Assembly: GCF_031157835.1 (NCBI RefSeq)
Contig: NZ_JAVIDR010000002.1
Location: 1 to 64,000 of the forward strand
DNA: 64,000 nucleotides
Direction: 5' to 3'
Origin: Acinetobacter rudis
GTDB taxonomy: Bacteria > Pseudomonadota > Gammaproteobacteria > Pseudomonadales > Moraxellaceae
Shown here: in pieces, positions 52,780-62,391 of the stretch
How positions within the stretch are numbered: position 1 is the stretch's first letter
How the letters are laid out: every line of letters begins with the position of its first letter
The notes under the pieces: generated by a model
What the model saw: the letters and a program-made list of their open reading frames with translations, nothing else
The model's database searches: none
Told to the model about the DNA's origin: nothing
Position numbers and translations under genes: made by a program

Positions 52780-54087
52780 ATGCAGTACATAGATGTACAA
52801 CAAAATATTGATAGTGCGCCACTAAGCCTATTTCACTATAAGGTTTTATTTTGGTGTTTTCTTATTATCGTCATAGATGGTTATGACATTGCAATTGCTG
52901 GTGCTGCATTACCCTCAATTATGTCTGATATGGGTGTAACTGCGGCAACCGCAGGATTCATGGCCAGTTCTGCAATGTTCGGTATGATGTTTGGTGCAAT
53001 CAGTGGTGGAATATTATCTGAAAAAATAGGTCGAGTTAAAACCATTGTCATCTGCGTATTCATTTTTAGTTTATTTACTGCACTGGCTGGATTTACCCAT
53101 GATCCTGTAACTTTTAGTATTCTACGTTTTATTGCCGGTCTTGGAATTGGTGGTGTATTACCCAATATTATTGCGCAAATGACTGAGTTTTCACCAAAAA
53201 AATTACGTAGTTTTTTAACAACACTCATGTTCTCTGGCTATGCAGTTGGCGGAATTGTAGCAGCTTTAATTGGTAAGCAATTTATTGCTCAGTTTGGTTG
53301 GCAAATTGTATTCTTTGTTGCAGCAGCACCATTAATCACTATTCCATTTTTATTAAAGTTCATGCCTGAATCTATTAGTTTTTTAATGAAAAAAGACAGT
53401 GAGCATGAAATTAAAAACACGCTAAAGCATATTAATCCTGACTTTAATATGCATCCAGAAGCCAAAATTGCCAAAGTAGAGACATCAACTTCCACAGCAG
53501 CGCCTGTTGCTCGCTTATTTCAAGATGGTCGTGGCTTTAGTACCTTAATGTTTTGGGTAGCCTATTTTACTGGCCTATTTATGATGTATGCACTTAGTAC
53601 ATGGCTCACTAAACTGATGTCTATGTCTGGCTATAGTCTGGGTTCAGCATTAAGTTTTGTTATTGCGCTTAACGTAGGTGCTGTTATAGGTGCAAACTTG
53701 GGGGGATGGCTAGCAGATAAGTTTAATATCAAATGGGTATTGGTCATTATGTATGCCTTAGGTAGTGTATTCCTCTTTGGCATGACTTTTAAACTCTCTA
53801 CAGAGCTGCTTTATATTCTGATTGCTTGTGTTGGTGCTTGTACCACAGGTGCGCAGTTAATCGCCTATGCTTATACAGGCCAATTCTACCCTGGTGACAT
53901 TCGCTCTACGGGTATTGGTGCTGCTTCAAGTGTTGGTCGTTTAGGTGCAATCTGTGCCCCACTCATTATTGGCTATATTGTCATGTTAAACTTACCGCTA
54001 CAACAAAACTTCTTAGTTATTGCCTCAGCAGGTATTATTGGTGCAATTGCTTTGGCTTTTATTAACCATCATAAATCAGCAAATTAA
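52780..54087 (+). CDS. MFS transporter, aromatic acid:H+ symporter family
   Basis: 435 residues, twelve membrane segments. DGYDIAIAGAALPSIMSDMG in segment 1 and GILSEKIGRVKTI in the 2-3 loop match the AAHS group (PcaK, BenK, VanK, MucK) that is common in Acinetobacter. It is divergent from the MarR gene and probably imports the acid that the CoA ligase activates. Exact substrate unknown. Confidence 0.88.
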   Translation: MQYIDVQQNIDSAPLSLFHYKVLFWCFLIIVIDGYDIAIAGAALPSIMSDMGVTAATAGFMASSAMFGMMFGAISGGILSEKIGRVKTIVICVFIFSLFTALAGFTHDPVTFSILRFIAGLGIGGVLPNIIAQMTEFSPKKLRSFLTTLMFSGYAVGGIVAALIGKQFIAQFGWQIVFFVAAAPLITIPFLLKFMPESISFLMKKDSEHEIKNTLKHINPDFNMHPEAKIAKVETSTSTAAPVARLFQDGRGFSTLMFWVAYFTGLFMMYALSTWLTKLMSMSGYSLGSALSFVIALNVGAVIGANLGGWLADKFNIKWVLVIMYALGSVFLFGMTFKLSTELLYILIACVGACTTGAQLIAYAYTGQFYPGDIRSTGIGAASSVGRLGAICAPLIIGYIVMLNLPLQQNFLVIASAGIIGAIALAFINHHKSAN

Positions 54088-54118
54088 TCGTCATATAAAA
54101 GTGATTCTTGTAAAACCT

Positions 54119-54149
54119 ATCCCTGCTCTTCTGCAGGGATTTTCTGTTT
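54119..54149 (+). terminator. Terminator of the AAHS transporter gene
   Basis: ATCCCTGC/GCAGGGAT stem with a 6-nt loop, followed by TTTCTGTTT. Confidence 0.75.
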
Positions 54150-54294
54150 ATAGATAAGTAATCCCTACCACAAGTTATGATTTAATATCAGATATTCTAT
54201 TATAAATATCTAAATACTATTATTTCTCAATACAATAATATATCTTTGAGCAAAATGTTATTAATGACAATATGGAAATTAGAGGATGGGGCTA

Positions 54295-54717
54295 ATGAAT
54301 CAACTCAAAAAAGGGACACTATTTCTTTTAGGTGTTTGTCTATTTATCTCACCACTAGCTCAGGCAAATTATGGTCATTATGAAAGAAATGGTAAAGGCT
54401 TCCTAGTCGATTTACGTACCATCCAACCACTGAATAAGCAAAAGACAAAATTTAATGTAAGCGCAGATTTAATTGGTTTTATCGAAAGTAATGATATTCC
54501 CAAAAGCATGCTCAATCAGGTAAACAGTAGAGCCAATTTACTGATTGACTGTAAAGCCAAAACCCTAGCCTTTCAAAGTGTACAAGTCATTCATAAACCA
54601 GATGGCCGTATATTGATGGAAAATGATCAACCAAACTTTAAAATGAGCTCAAGCAAAAGTGATAGCCTAGAAGGCTACATGATTGAAGATTTATGTAAAT
54701 CTGCTGCAAAACTTTAG
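54295..54717 (+). CDS. Small secreted protein, surface-adhesin-E-like
   Basis: About 140 residues from ATG 54295 (AGAGGA 9 nt upstream; an ATG 9 nt earlier has no room for a ribosome site). A signal peptide ends LAQA before NYGHYERNG. The mature protein has two Cys (LLIDCKAK and EDLCKSA), a likely disulfide, and the small beta-rich pattern of surface-adhesin-E-like proteins frequent in Acinetobacter. Role unknown. Confidence 0.65.
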   Translation: MNQLKKGTLFLLGVCLFISPLAQANYGHYERNGKGFLVDLRTIQPLNKQKTKFNVSADLIGFIESNDIPKSMLNQVNSRANLLIDCKAKTLAFQSVQVIHKPDGRILMENDQPNFKMSSSKSDSLEGYMIEDLCKSAAKL

Positions 54718-54751
54718 CTTAAACATCTAATTACAGCTCAATATAATCAAA

Positions 54752-55351
54752 TCACATCATTAAGATCGGAATCAAAGATAGAGCCAATAATAGCCCCATA
54801 CTACGATTAAAAATCTGCATACGGTTACCTATTATCAAAAATTGAGCTAATTTATCTCCAAGTACAGCCCACAGCAGTACACATGGAAAACCCACAATCA
54901 TATAAAGTGCTGCAATTGAGATAATTTCGATTATCTCGGTCATATTGTAAGTGTAGCTTGTTACTGCCCCCATGAGTACAATCCAAGCCTTAGGATTAAT
55001 CCATTGGTAAATTGCTCCTTTCCAAAAACCAAGTGATTTAAGCATTATTTTATTATCATTTTTTATGCTGCCAGCTTGGGCTATTAAATATGCCAAATAT
55101 AAAATATATAAACTACCACAGACTTTAAGGACTGGAATCACAATAGGAAAGCGTATAAAGACTTGGTTTACTCCTAAAGCAACCACTATAAACATAATAC
55201 TAAAGCCAAAACAAATACCAATCACTAAAGGTATCGTTTTCTTCAAACCAAAATTTACCCCTGAACTAAGTACAAGTAAGTTATTTGGCCCTGGCGTGAT
55301 TGAAGTTACGAAGGCATATAAAATAAATGCAAAATATAAACTAAGTTCCAC
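54752..55351 (-). CDS. LysE/RhtB-family amino-acid exporter
   Basis: 199 residues with six membrane segments. The signature TSITPGPNNLLVLSSGVNFG lies at the N-terminus, and QWINPKAWIVLMGA is the typical second conserved segment. It would export amino acids or related small molecules across the inner membrane. Single gene; the 200 bp before the NUDIX gene hold no other ORF. Confidence 0.88.
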   Translation of the reverse strand: MELSLYFAFILYAFVTSITPGPNNLLVLSSGVNFGLKKTIPLVIGICFGFSIMFIVVALGVNQVFIRFPIVIPVLKVCGSLYILYLAYLIAQAGSIKNDNKIMLKSLGFWKGAIYQWINPKAWIVLMGAVTSYTYNMTEIIEIISIAALYMIVGFPCVLLWAVLGDKLAQFLIIGNRMQIFNRSMGLLLALSLIPILMM

Positions 55352-55555
55352 CTCACCCCCTATTTATAATAATTCATCTTATAAACAATTAGACGATAAA
55401 AAGATAATATGCAAAACAACAAGAGAATATTGAAGTCACCACGACTAAAATGTTCTTAGATATTCTTGCCTTTAGAAATAATAAAATTTTGGCAGCACTA
55501 TTATAATATAAGAGACAAAAACAATGGTCTTTGTAGTTATAGGAGTAAATAGCAC

Positions 55556-56029
55556 ATGTCCGAGACTTTAAGTGTAGCAACAATTGTTGGTGTAGGTGTC
55601 ATGTTATTAGACCAAAACCAAAATGTATTACTAGGGCTACGTATTAAAGCAGGTGAAGAACATACATAGTGCTTCCCTGGTGGAAAAATTGAAGCAGGAG
55701 AAACGCTTGAACAAGCAGCAGCAAGAGAGTTTTACGAAGAAACAGGATTAGCTTTAAATATCCATGATATCAAAGCATTTACTCTACTGGTGGAACAAAA
55801 TACTCCCTATATTCACACAACGGTAGGACTATTTTGTCAGTTAGATAATGATCAGTTGAAAGAACAAATTGCAGTTACTGAGCCTCATATTTTCCAAAGT
55901 TGGCGTTGGTTCCCCTTATCAGATTTACCAAGTAACTTATTCCCTGCATCTAAAGTAATGCTCAACATATGGAAAAAAGAAAGACATGATGAGCGTTGGG
56001 CGAGTTACCCTATCCATCATCAAATATAG
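55556..56029 (+). pseudogene. NUDIX hydrolase interrupted by an amber codon
   Basis: From ATG 55556 (AGGAG upstream) the frame reads MSETLSVATIVGVGVMLLDQ and continues to GEEHT, then TAG (55667-55669), then CFPGGKIEAGETLEQAA and REFYEETG, the Nudix box. Relatives have Trp before CFPGGK, so TGG to TAG is the likely change. The remaining frame is intact to 56029. It is either a recent pseudogene or read through at low level. Confidence 0.8.
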
Positions 56030-56207
56030 ACAAAGATCTCAACAATGCATTCTAAATAGCGCATCAAATAGAATAACCAAGTAATAGCGATTCATTCCTA
56101 GATTACTCCCATGAGAAGTTTGCTATTTGATTACACTATTTACTTAATATATTCATCCTAAAAATTTAAATGACATCATAGCGTCATTTATTCATCGCAC
56201 AATTGTG

Positions 56208-56247
56208 TAAAAAACACCCTTGTTAACGCATGATTTAACAAGGGTGT
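56208..56247 (-). terminator. Terminator of the DcaP-type porin gene
   Basis: A perfect 13-bp stem (ACACCCTTGTTAA/TTAACAAGGGTGT), with TTTTTT following on the minus strand. Confidence 0.85.
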
Positions 56248-56254
56248 AAACTGT

Positions 56255-57538
56255 TTAGAAGTTGTACATTGCAACCGCATTTAAACGACTATCTTTACCG
56301 GTCTTACTATCCATAGTTGCAGTAGAGAAAGTTTGACGTTCACCATATACATATTCTAGGCCAAAGCTAAGTGGTTGTACTGGGCTATAGAATACATTCC
56401 CCCACCCTTGCCAAATATCTTTGTTTACTTTGGTTTTGTCTGTGAAGTAGCCAAGATAATCTTTGTTATTATCTGCCTTCATATAACCAAAACCTAAAGT
56501 TCCACGCCATTGTTGATTAAACTTCTGTGTTACACCAACGTTAATAGAATCAAAGGCATTGGTTTCCTTAATATTCTTATTAGCATCAGTCACAAAACCT
56601 TGGTTTGAGTTATAGATAAAACTACTATCACCATCAACATGATAATAGTCCGCCTTTAACGTTGTGCTTGGAGTAATATCGTATTTCGCTCCTAAGCCCA
56701 CACCCCAAGCCATTTCATTATCTTCATTGGTTTTTTTATCATGCAGCATCGCACGTGCACCAATCGAGAAGTTATCAGCAAACTTATGTGTTACACGTGC
56801 AGTCAAAGCTGGTAAGCGCATCTTCATATCCGCTTGACCATCTTTAGGATCTTCCAGTGCCATAATCAAACTGGTATTTGGATTAAACTTATTGGTATAA
56901 CGTACTTGAGGTGTACGTTTAACAGATTGTCCCACATAGCCCATGGCATCAATGGTTTCTGCCATATAATCTGGTACTGCAAAGTTTGACCAAGTCTGAC
57001 CAATGAGCCAATCATCATAAGTCATATAAGCATGACGAATGCGTAAGGAGTCATTACTGCCAAGGAAATCAACTTCGATTTTACCAGCAACATCACCTTT
57101 TTGAGTCGCTGTTTTAAAATCAAGACCTAAACGTGTAGCAGACAAAGTAGATCGAAGACGATCTTTACCATTGTCACCTGACAATTCAGCAGTTGCTATT
57201 TGGTTATAAGGCGTACCACCTGTCGCCCCTTCAAACTGGTAACCGGCATCTGCACGAACGTTACCATAAATATTAAATTCAGCCCCACCAGCTGTAAAAC
57301 CTAAACCTTTTCTTGCTGTTGTATCAACTTTTACAACTGGAGCAACCACCTTAGTCGCTTGAACATCATAAACAATCGCTTGTTTTTTCTGTTCCGTTTG
57401 TAATTGTTCTATCATTGCACGTAACTGACTGACTTCGTTACGCAATTGAGTGACTTCCGAATTCGCTGCAGCGTGAGTAACCCCAGAAAAACTCAAACCC
57501 AATGCAACAGCCAAAGTATTTAACTTTAGTTTATTCAT
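56255..57538 (-). CDS. dcaP: DcaP-type trimeric outer-membrane porin
   Basis: About 427 residues from the ATG giving MNKLKLNTLAVALGLSF; an upstream TTG is less likely. Signal peptide to THA, then an N-terminal coiled coil (VTQLRNEVSQLRAMIEQLQ) that trimerises the porin, then a 16-strand-like barrel ending in AVAMYNF. DcaP porins of Acinetobacter take up dicarboxylic acids and related anions, and may admit some beta-lactamase inhibitors. Confidence 0.85.
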   Translation of the reverse strand: MNKLKLNTLAVALGLSFSGVTHAAANSEVTQLRNEVSQLRAMIEQLQTEQKKQAIVYDVQATKVVAPVVKVDTTARKGLGFTAGGAEFNIYGNVRADAGYQFEGATGGTPYNQIATAELSGDNGKDRLRSTLSATRLGLDFKTATQKGDVAGKIEVDFLGSNDSLRIRHAYMTYDDWLIGQTWSNFAVPDYMAETIDAMGYVGQSVKRTPQVRYTNKFNPNTSLIMALEDPKDGQADMKMRLPALTARVTHKFADNFSIGARAMLHDKKTNEDNEMAWGVGLGAKYDITPSTTLKADYYHVDGDSSFIYNSNQGFVTDANKNIKETNAFDSINVGVTQKFNQQWRGTLGFGYMKADNNKDYLGYFTDKTKVNKDIWQGWGNVFYSPVQPLSFGLEYVYGERQTFSTATMDSKTGKDSRLNAVAMYNF

Positions 57539-58201
57539 AAGCAATTTCTTCCTGTGCTTAATAATTAGTCAATTCCTGACTCAGTGATCAATCCATGCCA
57601 TTGTTATGCGCAATATAATCATCTCGATTAACTGCTTATATTATTTGCTGATTCCTTCAGCCGATAATATACAACTGTACGCAAATAAATTGCCTGATTA
57701 GTGTAATAAAAAAAAGGACTATTAGACTAAAGTATTTCCAAATAAAACTACTTAAGTAGTGAAAGACAAAAGAATTATTCCTAACCAATTGTTCAAAGAA
57801 TATAGTAAATAGATTTCTTTTTTGAGCCTGTGTTAGGTATGGATTTATACTTTTAGGGTGGAGTGTTGAGCAAATGATGAACAGTGTTCATCAAATGGTG
57901 ATTTGAATTGACATTATTTACAAAGTCTTGCTCTGATCTCCTATTGAGTAGTCTATACAACAACGTAACACCCAGATGAGTGAGTCTAAATCAAAGATAA
58001 ATTGAACAACCATAAATTCAAATACAATCGGACTTTATCAATCAACCGATATTATATTGTTGTATTATCTCTGACATATTAAATATGTAAGATCAATTTG
58101 ATAAATTCTGAATAAATTTACAATACTTACCACTTCCTATACTCATGTCATGTTTTAGATAAAATAGATAGTTTAATATCTAAATCTTTATAGAACAAAA
58201 C
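57539..58201. promoter_or_regulatory. 660-bp AT-rich gap with a 19-bp palindrome
   Basis: No gene is supported. A perfect dyad TGATGAACA-G-TGTTCATCA lies at 57875-57893, the form expected of a TetR-type operator. The rest looks like promoter DNA for dcaP on one side and the 3' trailer of the surface-polymer operon on the other. Confidence 0.5.
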
Positions 58202-59713
58202 CTATAGTATTTCAGAGTTTAATTTATTTAAAAAATTAATCCACAGATTTGAAACATGGTTAAATGAATAGTTCTTCATTACATATTTTGTATTCTTAGT
58301 ATAGTTTAGCTTATGCTTAAAATAAAAATCGATAATTGCTTGTGCTAACTTGTCGATATTTCCATTTTCAACTAAAGTACCATTTACGCCATCTTCTATG
58401 ATAGAAGATGGGCCATACTTTATATCATATGCAATTACAGGAGTACCTTGCTCTAAGCTATCAAGTATAGAAATACAAAAACTTTCCACAGTACTTGTAA
58501 CTAATGTTAAATCCGAATTAAAAAGTTCTGATTGAATATCATAACTATAATTCTTAAAAAAAACACAATCTTCGAGTCCTTCTTGTTTAATTTTCTCTTC
58601 TAACTGTTTTTTTAGATCAACATTTCCCATACCAAAAAATTCAAGTTGTGCTTGAGGTATAAATGCTCTGACAATTTTCATTGCCAAAATCATATCAATA
58701 TGGCGTTTTTCAACTGAAATTCTTCCAATAGATAAAATCCTAAAATGATCATTTATCGTATCATCAAGGTTAACTCTATAATTATTAATATAACTTGGAG
58801 GGATCACATGTGTAGAGAAAGATACATCAAATCTAGATAGCAACTCTTCATGTTGAACTGACGAAGAAACAACACAAGCATCAAATTGTTCAGTATTTTC
58901 CAATAGATATTTATAATTATAATTAATCCTATTGTTATTAATTTCATTTGGGTTACTTGTATGAGTGCTATGTACAATCGATACCTTTTTCAAATTTCGA
59001 TGTTTAATCGGTCCAACAATAGGATTATAAATACGATTTTTATCGATAAAAAAGACAGTTGGCCCATTAATTATACTTTTTAACCAATACCTATATAATT
59101 CCAGTTCAGAGTTAAAGAAGTAAATAGAATCTCTATCTTTCAAACAATAATGCTTTAAATCATTATCTAAATTAACAGTTAGATAAATCTCCCCCTTATG
59201 ATTAAAGTAATTTTCCTGAATAGTTTTCCCATTAAATAAAATAATTTCTTTACTTTTATAACCCGTAAAATCATAAATTTCTCTACGAATTTTTCGTCTA
59301 TTCTGATCAAAATAGTTTATATATGAAATTCTAGCAGTTTTTTCAAAACATCGAACATACATTGTGTATTGAGCACTACAACTAACTCGATAATCATAAG
59401 GAACTCCTTCGACATGTGAAAAAACTGCGTTAATCAATCTACATTTTAAATCATCTAGATCATATTTGTGATCTTCATTAAAGTTCTGATAGTAACGATA
59501 AAAATTTAAAAAATGCTCCTCAGTAATTTTGTGAAACATTATTATTCTAGATAGATCACTACTAAAGTTTAAAGTTACAATTGTTGGAGATAAGCCACTC
59601 TTTTTAAACAAAAAAAATCTGCGTAGAGAAGCGTGCTCAATACCAGTTAACTTATAGTTTAAGGGAGCATTTAAAAAATAAAGATTGCTAGAAATCATCG
59701 TTGAACACATCAT
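58202..59713 (-). CDS. GT4-family glycosyltransferase, TagE/poly(glycerol-phosphate) glucosyltransferase-like
   Basis: 503 residues. An N-terminal half with TGIEHASLRRFFLF and a C-terminal GT-B Rossmann half (RILSIGRISVEKRHIDMILA, then the donor-site motif ESFCISILDSLEQGTPVIAY) are typical of retaining GT4 enzymes. The overall shape recalls TagE-type enzymes that glycosylate polyol-phosphate chains. Last gene of a leftward, very AT-rich operon. Acceptor unknown. Confidence 0.78.
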   Translation of the reverse strand: MMCSTMISSNLYFLNAPLNYKLTGIEHASLRRFFLFKKSGLSPTIVTLNFSSDLSRIIMFHKITEEHFLNFYRYYQNFNEDHKYDLDDLKCRLINAVFSHVEGVPYDYRVSCSAQYTMYVRCFEKTARISYINYFDQNRRKIRREIYDFTGYKSKEIILFNGKTIQENYFNHKGEIYLTVNLDNDLKHYCLKDRDSIYFFNSELELYRYWLKSIINGPTVFFIDKNRIYNPIVGPIKHRNLKKVSIVHSTHTSNPNEINNNRINYNYKYLLENTEQFDACVVSSSVQHEELLSRFDVSFSTHVIPPSYINNYRVNLDDTINDHFRILSIGRISVEKRHIDMILAMKIVRAFIPQAQLEFFGMGNVDLKKQLEEKIKQEGLEDCVFFKNYSYDIQSELFNSDLTLVTSTVESFCISILDSLEQGTPVIAYDIKYGPSSIIEDGVNGTLVENGNIDKLAQAIIDFYFKHKLNYTKNTKYVMKNYSFNHVSNLWINFLNKLNSEIL

Positions 59714-59732
59714 TTAGAAATTAATATGCGTA

Positions 59733-61298
59733 TTAGTACAAAAATTGGTGATAAAGTCTTAACCCATTTAAAAGCATTGCTTTTTGACGATCAGGACGAT
59801 CACTATGTAGTGGAAGCATTGAAAAAAAGAGCAACACCACTAGAGGCATAACCTCTTTAACAGTTAAACCATCAATCTCAAAATCTGAAATATATTTATC
59901 TATAACTTGTTGAACTCTAGAATCGATATCAAAAACGATTTGAATAGAACCATTTGCTGACTCCTCAATGCTATAATAACCAGAGATAATGTAATCATAC
60001 ATACCTACAATAGAGTGAGTTAGCTTGGCAAAATCGTATTTTATATCACCTAAAATAGTCATTTTAGCATTATAGTTCATTCCTCTCGGATCAATAACTT
60101 TTATGCGATCTCCACGTGAGTCATATAAAATATTACTAAAGCATAAGTCACCATGCATTACTCCATAAAGTTTTTTTAATTGTAATACTTTATCAATACA
60201 TTCATTTAGAATTTCTTCTAGAGTAGGTAGATTGGTATTTTTAAAATTAAATTTTTTATGAATATCTATATTATTTTCAGATAAATATTGAAGAAATCTA
60301 TTTTTAGACTTAACAACATACAAACTTTCTAAATCTAAATCAATTTCTTCGGTTTGAGATAAACTCATATCATCAATTAAGGATGAGTCCATAAATTTAC
60401 TAAATTTATCTAAAATTTTACTCCATTGAAAAATATCATTTTTACCATGTACATATAATTCATTTAATGGCATATAAGGTAAATATTCTATTTCATAATA
60501 ATAAGAATCATTTTGCTCCCCATGTTTAACTAATATTGGAATATATTGTCTTAAAACAGATGGTATATTTTCGTACCATAGAGCTTCTGCTCTGATTTTT
60601 TCAGAGGGAGAGCCTCTTTTTTGAACGATGCCATTTTCAATATTCAACACATTAAACGCACGTTGTGTTGTAATGTTAGCTCTAGAGTTAAAATATGTAT
60701 TTGTATGACCTACATCATACCATTTATTAGTTTCAAGAAAATCGAGAGAAATATGTTCCCTATAATATTTAACAGCATCAACAAAATTATCCCTATTAAT
60801 AGTTAATGCTCTTAACAAATAACTAATCGATGAAAAATTAAAGAAGCCACTCCATACCAATGAGAACCAATCTGTTTGCTGTACAACCTCCCAATTATAA
60901 TTGTCTGTACTTCTTGAAACAGTTAAGAAATCTTGACCAGTCAAGTTATTGAAATCAGAAAAGTATGTATCTCCATGGAGTAAGTATAAGCTCTCATCTT
61001 TAAACGAATTACCAGTAGTATTAATAAAATAAAGCAAAGACTCACATAAATTAAATGCATCAGGAATAAAAGTAATTTGAATTTTTAATGATTCAAATAT
61101 TTTCCACTCATAGTTAGATACAATATAACTTTCAGGTAAAGTTAGATATATTTCTTCATCAGGAAAATCCTGATTCAATCTACCCACTTGTAGCTCAATT
61201 AATTTTTTATTACCTATAGGCAATAAACATGGTGGTATTTTTCCCAATTCAATCTGAAACTCAGGAATAACATATGCACCCGAAGCAATTAAAATCAT
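59733..61298 (-). CDS. Fusion of nucleotidyltransferase and APH-type kinase domains
   Basis: 521 residues. The N-terminal 240 resemble a sugar/choline-type nucleotidyltransferase (GKIPPCLLPIGNKKLIELQV, metal-site LLHGDTYF). The C-terminal 280 are an aminoglycoside/choline-kinase fold with the catalytic loop GVMHGDLCFSNILYD, metal motif IDPRG and GDIKYDFAKL. It could phosphorylate a small alcohol or sugar and activate it as a CDP- or NDP- derivative. It overlaps the next nucleotidyltransferase gene by 4 nt. Substrate unknown. Confidence 0.75.
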   Translation of the reverse strand: MILIASGAYVIPEFQIELGKIPPCLLPIGNKKLIELQVGRLNQDFPDEEIYLTLPESYIVSNYEWKIFESLKIQITFIPDAFNLCESLLYFINTTGNSFKDESLYLLHGDTYFSDFNNLTGQDFLTVSRSTDNYNWEVVQQTDWFSLVWSGFFNFSSISYLLRALTINRDNFVDAVKYYREHISLDFLETNKWYDVGHTNTYFNSRANITTQRAFNVLNIENGIVQKRGSPSEKIRAEALWYENIPSVLRQYIPILVKHGEQNDSYYYEIEYLPYMPLNELYVHGKNDIFQWSKILDKFSKFMDSSLIDDMSLSQTEEIDLDLESLYVVKSKNRFLQYLSENNIDIHKKFNFKNTNLPTLEEILNECIDKVLQLKKLYGVMHGDLCFSNILYDSRGDRIKVIDPRGMNYNAKMTILGDIKYDFAKLTHSIVGMYDYIISGYYSIEESANGSIQIVFDIDSRVQQVIDKYISDFEIDGLTVKEVMPLVVLLFFSMLPLHSDRPDRQKAMLLNGLRLYHQFLY

Positions 61299-62011
61299 AT
61301 TTTACTACCAGAAATTTTTTCTAAAGTCTCTATATACTCTTGAGGTGTGCCACAAAAATCTATATCTGAAATATCAACAAGATTAAATTTAATGTGCTTA
61401 TTTCTAGAAATATAGTCATTGTATAAAGGCGCTATATAAAGCTCTTCATTAGAATATTCCAATAGTTTATTAGCAACAATTTCTTTAAATAGTTCTGAGG
61501 ACTTAAAATAGTAAAGTCCATCACTACATAAGTCTGAAATTCTATTTTTCTCAGTTGTTTTCTTTACCGTATAATTGATGCCTTCCTCAACAAATGACCA
61601 ATGCACTCCCTCCCCTTTAAAAACCTCTAAATATCCATCACACTCAAGATAATTAGTCATTTTTACAAAATTATTAAGTTTAGAGTCTATATTAAATATG
61701 AATAGCTCATCTTCAAGTGCGTTTTCTAAACCAAGAAATACTGTATGTGCTTGACCTTTAGTATCATGATTTAGCTTCACAATTTGAAAATTTTTAATAC
61801 CAAGTTTCTCTGCACGTGTTTTAACAAACACATCTGTATCAAATTTATCTGATACAACAAAGATAAATAAATCAGTTTCAAAATATTGTTTAAAAGAAGA
61901 TACTGACCACTCAAAAACTGTCTGATGATCAAGAGCAAGCATATATTTGGGTAATGTATAACCTGCATTAAAAAATCGAGAACTTAGCCCTGCCATGGGT
62001 ATAACTATCAT
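61295..62011 (-). CDS. Nucleotidyltransferase (surface-polymer precursor)
   Basis: 238 residues. The N-terminal MIVIPMAGLSSRFFNAGYTL followed by PKYML is the standard NTP-transferase signature (GxGxRF...PK). FIFNIDSK is the metal-binding strand. It would activate a phospho-sugar or phospho-alcohol. Encoded between the HAD gene and the fused kinase, overlapping the latter. Confidence 0.82.
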   Translation of the reverse strand: MIVIPMAGLSSRFFNAGYTLPKYMLALDHQTVFEWSVSSFKQYFETDLFIFVVSDKFDTDVFVKTRAEKLGIKNFQIVKLNHDTKGQAHTVFLGLENALEDELFIFNIDSKLNNFVKMTNYLECDGYLEVFKGEGVHWSFVEEGINYTVKKTTEKNRISDLCSDGLYYFKSSELFKEIVANKLLEYSNEELYIAPLYNDYISRNKHIKFNLVDISDIDFCGTPQEYIETLEKISGSKI

Positions 62012-62021
62012 AACAAACCGA

Positions 62022-62387
62022 CTACCTATTAATTAATTTACAAATTTCTTCATATGATAAATTACAAAATTCATCAGGTCTGATAGCTTTATCATCGACA
62101 TAAAATCCATCAAAACCGCACCATGGTTTAGCAATATAGATTTCATCAAATGGAATATTATGTTTATTTAACCACTCAATAATAATAGGTAAAGTATGAG
62201 CGGTAATTTTCCCAACATTACCATCATATGTTCTCATATTACGACTTGTAGAAAAGCAAATTTCAAAACCCGCTAGTTTATATTCCCTAATTTTTTCAAC
62301 AATATTAACATTAGGAATAGAGTTTTTATAATCTCCTTCCACAGTAGTACAAATCGTATCATCAATATCAAAAATAAGGCGTTTCAT
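62022..62387 (-). CDS. HAD hydrolase of capsule type
   Basis: 121 residues, a minimal cap-less HAD: motif I FDIDDTICTT, motif II FSTSRNM, Lys in IAKPWCGFDGFYVDDKAI with the acidic motif DD. Small HADs of this type are common in capsule and O-antigen operons, next to nucleotidyltransferases, and probably dephosphorylate the precursor. It is 10 bp from the neighbouring nucleotidyltransferase gene. Confidence 0.82.
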   Translation of the reverse strand: MKRLIFDIDDTICTTVEGDYKNSIPNVNIVEKIREYKLAGFEICFSTSRNMRTYDGNVGKITAHTLPIIIEWLNKHNIPFDEIYIAKPWCGFDGFYVDDKAIRPDEFCNLSYEEICKLINR

Positions 62388-62391
62388 AAAA

